A stretch of DNA of 64,000 bases from Gymnorhina tibicen (Eukaryota > Chordata > Aves > Passeriformes > Artamidae): positions 1,873,984-1,937,983 of the forward strand of contig VXAZ01006807.1 of the NCBI GenBank assembly GCA_013399875.1. The letters run 5' to 3'. A model generated the notes under the pieces. It did not search any database, was not told where the DNA came from, and worked only from the letters and a program-made list of their open reading frames with translations. Shown here piece by piece: positions 13,661 to 25,265 of this stretch (within the stretch, counting starts at the first letter, position 1; each line of letters begins with the position of its first letter). The translations under genes and the position numbers were made by a program.

Positions 13661-15659
13661 AATTCTTTAAAGGTCTTTTATCACAGTCCTTAAAGCAAGC
13701 TCCAAAATATCTCTATCCCTTAAAGGTTAAGTCTAGCTATACACATAAGAAGACATATAATAGTATTCTGAGGGAAAATATTATTTATTTCTAAGAAAAG
13801 AAATCCCTCTCAATCCCTTCACAGATTGGATCCAGAGAAGGAGTCTACACTCTGTTCTGAGCTTTCTGCACAGTTGATTGGTTGTTTATGAACAGCTCAG
13901 ATGGGCAGTTTGTGTACATACAGCAGAAATCGCTATTAGTTAAAAACACACAATTATATCCACATATAAGCCTAAAGTGAGCGGCTGAATATGGACATCA
14001 AATGAGCATTGCTCTGGATTTAGTTTCAAAATTTGGTCAAGTAAAGCATATGATCCAATTTAAAACCAATATTAGAAATCCATAAAATTAAATACAAAGG
14101 CTGTAAGATGGCTGAATTTGAAGCAGAGGATGAGCAAATGAAATATAGATCAGTATAGGATAATAAGAAAATGAGGAAAGTGAGAGCAATACACAACCAA
14201 TGTTTGAGATTTTGTGTTGTTCTTTAACAAAAATATTTGGATTCCATTTGCTTGTTTGGGTTTTCTAACCCTTGGTATTCTGCAGAACACCCAGTTTGCA
14301 GCTCCAGCAATCAGATTGTTACATGCTGTTTTTAAATGCTGTAGTGTATTTCACTGCTCAGACACTGTTCAGAATAGTGTAAAGCACAGACAGATTTGTG
14401 ATGTCCTGCCCACAAATCAGAGGGAACCTTTCTCTCCAAATACCTCCCTCTAACATTCATTCACTCATCACACTCAGGAGTTGCACTAGCACAAGGGAAA
14501 TATGTGTATGACCTACTTTATTTTAGAAAAAGATGTATGGGCAATGCATAATATTAACTCTTTGACGAAACAAAGCTAATATTCTCTCACTTCATTTCAA
14601 ATTATTAAAACCATAATAAGATGGTAGAACAATTTCTCTCACTCCAGCTGGAAGCAAATATAAAAAAAACAAGTATATTCCTATATAAGCTTAGTTTTTT
14701 GTCATTCTTGAAGATCTTTTTAATAAGTTTTTGTTTGTTTGCATTGTTTATTCTTTCCACATATAGAATCAACATATTCTTAAAGATAATTTGCTATTTT
14801 CTGTTTACAGAATTTCATCTCACTGCTGGAAGGAGTAGACTAATTTGGGAGAAATATTTTAACACTGGCAAAATAGATCAGAAAAATCTAAATAGTTCAG
14901 TCTTAAGATGCAGAATACAGAACTTTCACATGAATCTCATCACTTATATAGGGATTACTGCATGTCAGCAGGGTGCAGCTGTTAGAAAATGCATTTCTAT
15001 GAAGCTATTTTATACTAACAAGGCTCTTGCCACGAGTTTGCAATGCTACTAAAGTTGCCTCAAGCAAGCAATTAGAATTGCAATTAGAATTTCCTTCATT
15101 TTTTTAATTCATTTTCCTTAATGTCTTTCATTTTTCCTTCTTCTACTGCTTTTTTTTTTAATTTGTGCTTCACCTGCTGTCATATTGTAGTATTTTTCAG
15201 CTCTATTTCCATTAATAATGTTATGTGAAATAAGAAGCAAGTACTCTCTTTTAAAAGCTGATAGTGAAGAGAACCAGCAAAGCTGACTGTTAATCACAGC
15301 ATATTGTGATGAATCAGCATCTTCTGACCCAATTAAATACACACAAAAACTATTTTGCCCAGTTCAAAAATAGAACAAAAAAAGGGGAATTGTGGGCAGC
15401 AGCTGCTACATGGTATTTCTTTCATGCCATTGTGGTATATTTCAGTTTTCAAGGTGGAAATGCCTACTATCAAGAAGGGATGAAAGGGGAATGAGCTAGT
15501 GCGAGCACAAGTAATTTGTAAACCACTGATGTGTTCATTATTTATGTGTTTATAGTGTCCACCTAAACCTCCAAGTCATTTAAATGGGTCAAAGCAAAAC
15601 AAGGAAGAGTTCTTCATGGGAAAGAGTAAAAGATCTAGATTATCTAAAATTATAAACTA
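13661..15659. other. Gene-free stretch
   Basis: AT-rich. The 143-codon frame at 14621-15052 has low-complexity hydrophobic content and no codon bias suggestive of a gene. Confidence 0.45.
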
Positions 15660-16200
15660 TTCACAAGACTCAAAGAAGAGCAGCAATTCTGAAGATAATC
15701 AGCATCCTCAACCAGTCCAGTGATTTCCAGACAAGTCCTAAGGGATGAGGAAGGTCTACAGCCCAGACAAGGCAAGTCAGCAAAGTAAAGTCAGGATCAG
15801 CAATCAGGCACAGACATAACCCAGGCAAGGACCAAGCCTGAGCTTAAATGCAGCTCCTGAGCCAAAGGCAGGTGCTGCATGGGTGAAGATCCCAGATGAG
15901 ACTCCCCACAGATCTTTCTCACACAGCTCATTTCACAACAGCCTGACCCCAGCACATGAGAAGACCTTAAAGAAGGACCTTGTCAGCTAAACTGTGAGGA
16001 GTGGGGCTTGCACACAGGGCCACGGCACAAATCCTGAAACTCCTGCTGCTGGAGAGCATGCTCCATGTTCAGCAAGTCTCACTATCTAAGATCCACTTGG
16101 TTTCTAAGGTGCTGTTTGGAGTCAACTACAAGTGACTCTCCAGGGATTCCCATGACACCAGATGATGCTCTTTGAAGTGCTGCACTGACTTCACCAGCAT
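15660..16200. other. Unclassified block, possibly an old interspersed repeat
   Basis: A purine-rich stretch with repeated CAGGCA and GGCAAG words (15700-15840) is followed by GC-richer sequence with no frame. The texture is that of a decayed transposon, but no diagnostic end was found. Confidence 0.3.
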
Positions 16201-17447
16201 TAGACCTGCTAGGGTTAGAGAAAAAGCTTGGGGAAGTATCCTATGGCATTATACCACATCTCTGAAGACATTATTCTGCTATATAGAACCATAGGGAATT
16301 ACAGCATTTCTGAAGGTAAGATCAAATTTCTAAAAGTGTTTCTCTAAATCCTCCCTGAAGGAATGTTAAGAAAAGCTCATCTCTCGGTAATCTCTCTAGA
16401 AACAGACCCTTGCAAAGTGAGGGTGCAACACTATGAATCAACAGAGAGAAGAAAGGGCAAATTACATGTAGATAGAGATGGGAATGTAATAATTGATGTT
16501 ACATGTTCACATCTGAGAAATTACTCTCTAATCTCAAATTCCACCTGTAGGCTTGTTTTAAGAAATAAATTACATGTGTATAAAGATTCTAGCTAGTGAT
16601 AGGTATAATTGAACATGCTTACTGCTTGGTGAGAAGAGCAAAATCAACATCTGCAGTCTTAGCTGGAAACACCTGAACATATCCAGAGTTCCAGCATTCG
16701 ATTAGGAGCAACAGAGGAGGCTTGGCACATGGCCTTCAGCACTGTTACCATCAACATATGTTTCTATTACAATGAACATAAAGCTTATTTAGAAGGAAAA
16801 TTACATTTATCGAAATCAAACGGACAGTTGAATGTTTTCTTGAACATGGCTTTTGGGATAGGTTTTGGCCATTTAAAGGTTACCAGTGAAATATCCACAT
16901 ATGTTACATAGATTGAGATGTCTCTCCTAAGTCTATGTCGGAAGTTATCCTATTCCCTCCCTAACTGAAGACCAGAATTGGAAAAGGAAATATATAAGCT
17001 TGGGAACAGCACTGAGCTTTTGAAGCTATGCTACTTTTGGCTCACGGCAGGAGACATAACACAGATATTTTATGTGGCACTGTGCAGCATCAACAAGGCC
17101 AAAGCAGGGATTCTGCAGCAGGGAAATACTGGGGATTGTTTCTGAGGATCACTCTCCAGACACTGGTGAAGCTCTTCAAAGTCATTTCTTTTATCTTTCT
17201 GCTCATCTTTGTGCTCCTTATCCAAATAAATAAAACACGTCAGTCCTTGTTACCAGATCAGTTTCATAGGCTTTGATACTCATATCTAATACTTAAGTTG
17301 AGCATGTGCCTACATGTTTTTCTGAATTGGATCAGAAAACTCTCCAGGGCAGATGAGCTGATTTTCTGCATGTTCAACAAGTCCCCCCTCCGCACCCCAT
17401 GTCTGTAGGGGTCAAAATTCAGGCAACACCAAGTCTACTGTCTTTAT
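16201..17447. other. Gene-free stretch
   Basis: Several short frames on the + strand lack any family resemblance. No repeat was recognised. Confidence 0.45.
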
Positions 17448-17602
17448 TAAGAACACTTCCATCCCTGGATCAAAACCAGGTTGAATGGAGCCCTGGGCAA
17501 TCCAATCTTGTTGGTGCCCTTCCTGCCCATGGCAGGGGGGTTGGAAGTAGATGATCCTTCAGATCTCTTCCAACCCAAATCATTCTGTGATTAATTCTGT
17601 GA
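17448..17602 (+). mobile_element. CR1 LINE, 3'-end fragment
   Basis: It reads CCATCCCTGGATC, CAGGTTGAATGGAGCCCTGG, GGGGGGTTGGAAGTAGATGA, then TTCCAACCCAAATCATTCTG. These follow the CR1 3' consensus in order. It is 5'-truncated. Confidence 0.85.
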
Positions 17603-20228
17603 CTATAAAATAAAATGTGAAAATATGGAGATCACCTATTTGAGGTATGGGCTTTAAAAACTGAGTCAGCAATTTTCCTTAAATTGGAAGAGACGATTTG
17701 ACCTTTCTCCATTGATCTAATTAGCTTAGAACACATGCACTGTATGAATGGAGAACTTCAGAGTGGCTACATATAAATACATCGTTGGACAGCCAAGGCT
17801 TGAGAGGCTTTACTAGTAGAGAACAAACTGGAATCAAATCACAAGAATGTGGAATGCAATCCATATCTTCATCAGACAGAGGTCTTAATTTGGTGCAATA
17901 TATTTGATCTATACAAACACATGATTTGCATTTGGAAAAAAAAATCTACAACTTTCTCTCATGAAAAATTCATCTGCATTATTTTACCACAGCTGAACAC
18001 AGTTTTCAGCAGTGTTAGAAACAGTAACAACAGCAAAGTCCCTATTGAACTTCTGGAAGACTCCAGAATATCTTTCATGGGGCCATAACTCTGCTTGGGG
18101 AACACAGCTTTTGTGCTACAGCATGTGTGTGAATAGCAAAATGGGATTTCCAACTACAGAATATAATATTTTTTTGTTTAAGCTTTATCTGATCTCCTGC
18201 TTTCACTGGGTTTTGGCTCCAGTTCTCTTTCATCCTGTAGAAAAAGTAGTTAATTAAAAGAACTCTGAACACAAATAGGTTCAAAGTATTCCATCAGAAG
18301 TCAATGACTACAGCTTCTGCCTGATCCTTAATCATCTGCATTTCCTACTGAATGAAATAGGACACAGAGTGAATTCCAAAATAGCCAAAGACTAATTTTT
18401 TACAGCTCTGGAAATGAGTGTTTTCAATTATTGAGCAAAGACATAAAAATTTACATATTTCTGGTTTTTTATTTTGATATGCATGTCTCAAATGGTTTTT
18501 CATCTAGATAAGTTATTCACAAATGAAAAACGAGTGCCACTCAGTCACACTCAGTTCTTTGAAAGAGAGTTTAGTCATGCATATTAGCGTCTACGTATTC
18601 CTTGTCATCCACAGGCATTAGAGACAAATCCACTTCTACTTAGAATTCAAGGCTGGAAAACCCCTGCCCATTCAGTCCTTGCAGTTTCCAATCAGTAACC
18701 ATCACGAGGAGTTACACTTTTCCTCCACACCTCACTTTTGACATACACACACTCCTGGTCACTCACTGCTCAGGTCAGAGGTCTGGCATGACACTTGCCA
18801 TCTTTTTCAGATACCCATACAAGGAGTCTAGCTTTCCATATCTACAATAAACTACCTAAAGATGTAGACTACGGTTAGGAGTAACTTTTCCTGAAAATCG
18901 ATGTTTAGAAGAGTCATCTAAGATTCTTGTTTATTTTAGAAATTACTAAAATGCCTAGGAAAAAGCTCCTAGGAAAAACCCAGGTGATTGATCCAGTGGG
19001 CGAAGAAGGGAAAGAGGGATGTTAGGATAAAGAATAAAAAATTGTCATTTGTCTTCAGTAAAACACCTAATCCATAAATGGTAAAACCCACTATTCTCAT
19101 AGCATTTCTACCCAAAAGGTCAACTGCAAGCAGGATGCTAACTGAGTAATCAGCACGCCCTGGCATTTAAAAGAAGTAGCAGAAAAAGGCCTCATTGTTA
19201 TACTCTTCATAATGAAATCATGGAAAGGCATTAGTCCAAAAATGATTACAAATAAGCTTTGCTGAACCGCGATAGGTGCAGGTTTTACCGTGTGGAGAGA
19301 TTAAAGCCGTGTGCAATCACTGCCTGGAGACTGCACGTCATTTCACATCAATTGGCATGATGAATCTTTTACATAATGTGAATCACAGTCTAATTGTGAG
19401 TTTGATTGCATCTACTGTTCTGATCACACAACCTCAGCGCACAGAGGCGAGCAGGGAACTAAGCTATTGTACGGAGTTAAAGGAAGAAAGAAAAGCTGTG
19501 TAGCATGAAATGAAAGTGACATCTCACAGGATATATATTACCAAAAGTTGCTGAGCAATTTAACAACTACATGTAATATATATCTTGACAATATCAAAAA
19601 AGGCAATTAGGGGAGCATGCCTTCCACCAATAGAAATACATCATTTCTGAAATCAGCAGGCTGCTGCTAGGAAACTCAGACTGGAAGCCTTTTTTGCCAG
19701 AGAAGAAGCATTTAAGACAATAAACTCTCCATTAACTGCAATGCAGGCAGAATGTAACTAACCCAGGATTCTTACAAGAGCTGGCAGAAAAACTGGTACT
19801 ATATGCTTCAAAGATATTTCTGAATATCAGGTTCAGTCATGGATTTGTCGTAAATCATATTGCAAAATAAAGCAAAAATCGATCCTCTATGGAAATTATA
19901 TTGCTTCTATTACCATAGCAGCTGAGGCATACAAAATCTGTAATGTATTTATTTCCCAATACTATTACAACTACTGTTTTCACTTTAAAAAAGTGAAATG
20001 GAATATCAATTAATTAAGGAACTTTTCCTAGACACTACAGGAAATCTACAAAACAGCAAATGATGTTACCTAGATGGTCAGGTAGCAATTCTGTATGTTA
20101 GTTACTGGAAAGGTGCTGGACTGTAGCCCTTGCCTGATTGTCAGGGAGCCATCTGAATGTGGGGTACAAGGCATTGTGACATTCACCACAGAACTATCGT
20201 ATTTCTCAGTCTTGCAGGAAGAAAAGAG
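17603..20228. other. Gene-free stretch with a possible conserved noncoding element
   Basis: No exon was recognised. The part at 19190-19460 combines several short motifs of transcription-factor type (see findings). Confidence 0.45.
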
Positions 20229-20315
20229 AATCACAGAATCATGGAAACATTTAGGTTGGAAAAGACTCTTAATATCATTGAAGTACCCTAAATTTGTCTG
20301 CAACCCTCCCATCTT
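20229..20315 (-). mobile_element. CR1 LINE, very short 3' end in reverse orientation
   Basis: AATCACAGAATCATGGAAAC followed by TTTAGGTTGGAAAAGACTCT is the reverse complement of the CR1 3' end. Similarity fades after about 60-85 bp. Confidence 0.75.
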
Positions 20316-23246
20316 TTAAATACATTATATGTTTGGGGCCACAGCACTTCTTTTTCTTTTTTTTTAATCTCATATAGTTTTTCTACAAGTCAACCCACTT
20401 TTTCTCTGCAGTTCATTACAACTAAAGACCAGGGAATAATTTCAAACTTGGATTATGTGTAGGTGGTTGGTTAGGGGCTTATGCTGCTTCAGTTTGATTT
20501 TAGATGAATGTGTAAAGCATTTGAAATGTTTCTAAAACAACAGATATCAACAGAAATAAATACAAGTCAAGGGTTTCATATCAGTTGATATAAATCATAA
20601 CTCCAGTGGTGGAACTATGACATTTTACCTCAGCTAGACAGCAGTCCCAAGGATCCTGGAAATAAACTACCACTCAGTGAAGAAGTTTGCTCTGCCAGCA
20701 ATTTTTTCTCTTACAAAGTTGATAGCTTAGCTCTAGGATAGGATAGCTCTAGGATAAGCTCTAAATGTTTATGGGGCCAATGAAGGTATTTGCATTAAAT
20801 TTGCATCTTTTTAAAAAATGAAACTCTGATCTTGGATCTCTCTGCTAGATGCCTCTGCTGGGCATATCTCTGGCCTATATTGCAAAATTTCTGATGTGCT
20901 GACAATCAGCCAGGACCTACTTTAATATTTTTTGACACTACAGGGTATAATGTAGTATAATTAGTTGTGCAAATCTGAGTATGGAATTATCATTGCTCCT
21001 TGGGGATTTGGAGTCTATTTGTTAATAGGAAATTAAAACTAGCACATCTCAGTTGACACTACAGTGCACAGTGATGTTTACCTGGGAACTATTTGACAAG
21101 AAAATGGAACAATATTTCACCATTTAGAATCCAAATATTTAGTACATGGAACATACAAAATGTGGCAGATAAGAAGTTTCAGGACTCTTTTTTTCTGAGA
21201 TATTTCAAAAGAAGTCAGAAACAAATTATAACGGCGTCCTCTTTCACAGTTATGCTGCTATGAGGATGACTTAAAACCCAGGAAAATCCATGTAACAAAA
21301 AAATCACAGGATATGGCAAATGCAAAAAGCAGAATTTTCTCATGCCTCAGACAGAGGGAAGAAAAAAATCTGGAACCGGGTAATTAGACTGCCATATGAA
21401 TTTCCCCTCATTTGATGTCACAAATATCAACCACCAGCTTGAGTACTGAAGTTTAGAAATACAAGGAATGTGTTTAAGGTAAAAAAATTGTTGCTACTGT
21501 GGATTTCATCAGGACAATAGCAACTTCCCTCAATAATTTCATTTTTGCTATCTTGCAAGGACTTGGTATCATGATGAGAACTGAAAGCACCCGCCTTTAG
21601 CAGGAACAGAACACAGAATAGGCTAATAGGTAGCAAAAAAATACAGGTCTGCCAAAACTTCTGGACCTTAAGAAAGCTCAAATTTCCCTCAAAGCACTCT
21701 CCATTTTCCTCATGTTAAAAAAACTACTACAAAGCCCTCAGGAAATCATACAGGTGTACCCTTATCATACAGAAAGATAATTTCTATAAAAGGCATTACT
21801 TGCAAATGCCATCTGCCTTGTCAGGTATTGAAGGAAGATTCATAGCTCCAGCTGTAAACAAAGGGCACTCATTACTTAGGTTCCCAACACAAAAATAGAA
21901 TGAGAGGCAAAGACAAGTCAGTGGCTCATGCCAGATGGCCAGGTAACAAATCATAGAACTGGACACATCTTGAACCATTATTGCTGGCATAAAAGCCATG
22001 GAGTTTCTAAGAGGTAGCCAGTCAACCCAGGCAGGCTCATTACTGCAAGTAGCATTAAATTAAACAGTGGCATAAAGAGTCACACAATATCTCCAACTCT
22101 AACACATTGATTAGCTGATTACTTAAGCAAAATACTGTAGAAAGCTGTGTGTGCCAGTGTGCATGCATTTTAAGTACTACACATGCACAGGTCACTCACA
22201 TACCACATTAAAGTCAATAAATTAAACATGAATCATTGGGCACGTTAAATGAATTGCAACCCATAATCATCTAAGTAGCAACAAGGCATTCATTTAAGCT
22301 GACCTAGATGGATTATATAAAGAGTTATTAAATATTACAGGAATACAAATTGCAAGTTAGAATCCTTGGAACTCTTTTTCTGGTTGAAGGGATTTTTATA
22401 AGTCAGTAACTGAAACTATGCATAGGTCTGATATTTTTGGACCTACTTCACTAGACACTGGTTTATTGGGGTAGTTTATATGCAAATAAGATAATGTGAG
22501 ACTGTAAATAATACAGCCATGCAGTGGTCCACTCTGAATCTGGTGCCTTGTCTGGGATAACAGGGTGGTAGAATAAAGTCAGTTCAGTCCGGTATCTCCA
22601 GAATTGCAATGCAGGCGTATTTGGCTTAACTAAGTGAAGAGGAAAAGGTTTATTTGAACTTATTCTAGGATGCACAACAGTTACTTAGATTTGTTTTATC
22701 TTCTTATTCAGAATGATTTCATGGTTCAGAGAGAAAAGCTTTAGTTCCTTCAGTCAAAAGATTTAGGGCGGAATTCATCTGATTAAATGCAGAGGCCTGC
22801 TCTTTATCTGAGTCACCCCAGTCTCCACAAATAATCAGTAAAAATCTAGTCACTATAGACTACAAAGCCTAAGACAGAATTTCTCTAACTCTAAAATAGA
22901 CATTTTAAATACATCTGATGGACTGAATCCTAAAAAGGTCTGCTTCTCTACAATGAATATAAAGGGAGGTTCAGAAATAACTGTTACATGTGTCTAAGGA
23001 AGATGAGGTGACTCCTGTTCCTAGAATCTGCTCTTGGTTTTCCTGCTAACCTGCTGTATGGCTCTGGAAGCCTAAACTCTATAAAAAAATCAAGAACGTT
23101 ATTTCAGATGTCATTACTCTATTGATGACATCTTTTAGGCAATATCTTTCAGGCGTCTATATTCACTCGCAGTGACTTTCAATTTTCATCTTTTTGTACT
23201 TGTGCTCTGACACCCATTCTGTGTGTTCTGCATGTACATTTGCATT

Positions 23247-23289
<43 letters not shown>

Positions 23290-23662
23290 GGTCTTTAAAC
23301 AATAATATCATACAGGATGTAACAGGACAGAACCTCAGTATCAAATGTGCCTCATTGTTAACTACCTTAGTTAGTAGTAGTTAACAATGAATTTTTCAAC
23401 TGTTGGCATCATCTGAGGTTAGAAAATTTTCCTTACCAGATAATTTTAATAGGCCATGGGCTTTAAAAAACACCAAATTATTCTTCACAGTGTTATAAAA
23501 GAAAAATTGAATGCCTCACAGTATATCCCCAGCTGTACTTGGGAGGTGACAGTGAATATAAATTTCATGGGAAGGTTACCTGAGGATAACAGCAAAAGGA
23601 ATAATATAAAAACCCTGCCTAAACTTACACTTGGAAAAGGGCATTGTGGATTGCTAAATGTA
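20316..23662. other. Gene-free stretch
   Basis: AT-rich. A small tandem repeat of TAGCTCTAGGATA, period 16, lies at 20728-20756, and a TA microsatellite near the right end. No gene. Confidence 0.45.
23250..23290. repeat. (TA)n microsatellite running into (TATG)n
   Basis: About 14 TA units (23250-23277) are followed by TATG units to 23290. The tract is likely to be length-polymorphic. Confidence 0.95.
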
Positions 23663-23727
23663 TTAAAAAAACAACCAAACAAAAAAAAAGAAAAAAAAAG
23701 AAAAAACACCCACCCACTAAAAAAACC
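23663..23727 (+). repeat. A-rich low-complexity tract
   Basis: Runs of A with scattered C and G lie just upstream of the CR1 reverse-transcriptase fragment. Chance frames here give lysine-rich peptides of no meaning. Confidence 0.8.
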
Positions 23728-23751
23728 ATCAAATGAAAACTCAGTTATTTT

Positions 23752-24350
23752 AGACTTACAGGGTGAGGATGGTCACCTCAAAACAGGGACTTAGACAAGG
23801 CAGAGGTGTTTACAGCATTCTTTGCCTTTGTTTTCAACACGGATGATGAACCAAGGGGGTCTCAGTGCCCTGAGATCAGGGCCCATTACTACAAGAATGA
23901 TAACTCCCAGTTTGCCCTGCTCCAGCTGGACCCCCACAAATCTCTGGGGCCTGATTCATCTAAGAATCCTGAAAGAGCTGGCTGACGTCATTGCAAAACC
24001 TCTGTCAATTAGTTTTGAGCAGTCTTGGGAAGCCAGAGAGGTCCCAGTTGACTGGAAGCTGGCTAATATTGTCCTGATTTTCAAGGAGGGCAAGGAGGAG
24101 GACCTTGGAAACTACAGGCCTGTCAGTCTCACTCCAGTGTCTGGTAAAATAATGGAAATTATTATTCTGGGAAGTATTGAAAAACACCTGGAGAACAATG
24201 CAGTCATTGGTCGCAGTCAGCACAGAGCTTCATGAGAGGAAAGCCCTGCTTGTCAAACCTGATTTCCTTCTATGTCAGGGTAGCTCACCTAACTGAGCTA
24301 AAAAAACCCATAGATGTAATCTTTTGGGACCACAACAAAGCTCCTCCCAA
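23752..24350 (+). pseudogene. CR1 LINE ORF2 fragment (reverse transcriptase), broken by frameshifts
   Basis: The segment encodes part of the CR1 reverse transcriptase. Recognisable stretches are LLQLDPHKSLGPDS, ILKELADVIAKPLSI, VPVDWKLANIVLIFKEGK, NYRPVSLTPVSGKIME and GKPCLSNLISFY, in the order found in CR1 pol. The frame changes near 23952 and again near 24222-24235, and the DFSKAFD motif-A region is degraded to DHNKAPP. Neither the endonuclease nor the FADD motif is present. This is a dead, internally derived CR1 piece, unlike the usual 3'-end fragments. Confidence 0.9.
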
Positions 24351-24954
24351 CCTCTTGTGTTTGCCCAGTGTCAGAATTCTGCAGGGATTTTGTATAGCTG
24401 TCACTAACAGTGGCCTCCTGTGGTCCCTCCAGTGAAGTCTGGGAGCATAGTGTGATCCTATCACCAGTAATATAGAACAGATAAGAACCTACTGAAAGTA
24501 AAATTTGGACAATTCCAAGTTAATCTAAATGATGACCTAGACCAAAACAAAAAAAAAAAGAAAAAGATTGTAGCTTAAAAGAGATTATTCAGAAGTGCTT
24601 ATTTTTAATTCATTTGCAAGAAAGTAAACAAAATACAAAAATATGATTATTAAATTTAGAAGAGTTACCTGCAATTGGTTGTTACAAATACAAAATACAC
24701 GAGGATTGACTGAGGATCACTGAAGGACCGTGTCTACCCATTGGTTGCTTTTTAATTTCTGTGACACCTTACAAGAAGATTTTTACTCATTTAAGTAGAA
24801 TGGAAGGCCAAATTAACCTCCGAAGGAAAATCCCTGAATAAAAGAGAAAGGAGTTGTGTTACAGAGAAAAAAAGTTTCCAAACTGCCTGCAGTTTTGCAT
24901 CAGAAAAACAATTTATATCATTAATGATTTAGAATGCAAATATAAACACATTTG
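24351..24954. other. Spacer between two opposed CR1 fragments
   Basis: The first 100 bp may still be CR1-derived but cannot be aligned by eye. The rest is AT-rich. Confidence 0.4.
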
Positions 24955-25265
24955 TAGAATCTTAGATTACAGGCAGGGACACCTTTCACTAGACCAGGTT
25001 GCTCAAATCCCATCTAACCCGGCCCTGAACAATTCCAGGGATGGGACATCCACAGTTTCTCCAGGCAACCTGTTCCAGTGCCTCCCCACCCTCACAGTAA
25101 AGAATTTCTTCCTAATATCTAATATAAACCTGCCCTCTGTCAGTTTTAAATCATTCCCCCTTTTCTTGTCATTACAGACCCTGGTAAATGCCTCTCTCCA
25201 TCTTTCTTATAAGCCCCTTTAAGCACAGAAAGGCTGCAGTAAGTTCTCCCTGGAGCCTCTTCTTA
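24955..25265 (-). mobile_element. CR1 LINE, 3' fragment in reverse orientation
   Basis: Reverse-orientation CR1 landmarks occur in order: CACTAGACCAGGTTGCTCAA, CAGGGATGGGACATCCACAG, CAACCTGTTCCAGTGCCTCC, AGAATTTCTTCCTAATATCT, then TCTCCCTGGAGCCTCTTCTT. It is among the best-preserved copies here. It lies on the opposite strand to the CR1 piece 600 bp upstream, so the two are separate insertions or an inversion. Confidence 0.92.

Noticed and set aside
14621..15052. 143-codon + strand frame
   Set aside because: Product rich in F/L/I/K from AT-rich DNA; no motif, no splice context, no homology recognised.
24854..25222. 122-codon + strand frame
   Set aside because: Most of it is the antisense of a CR1 fragment.
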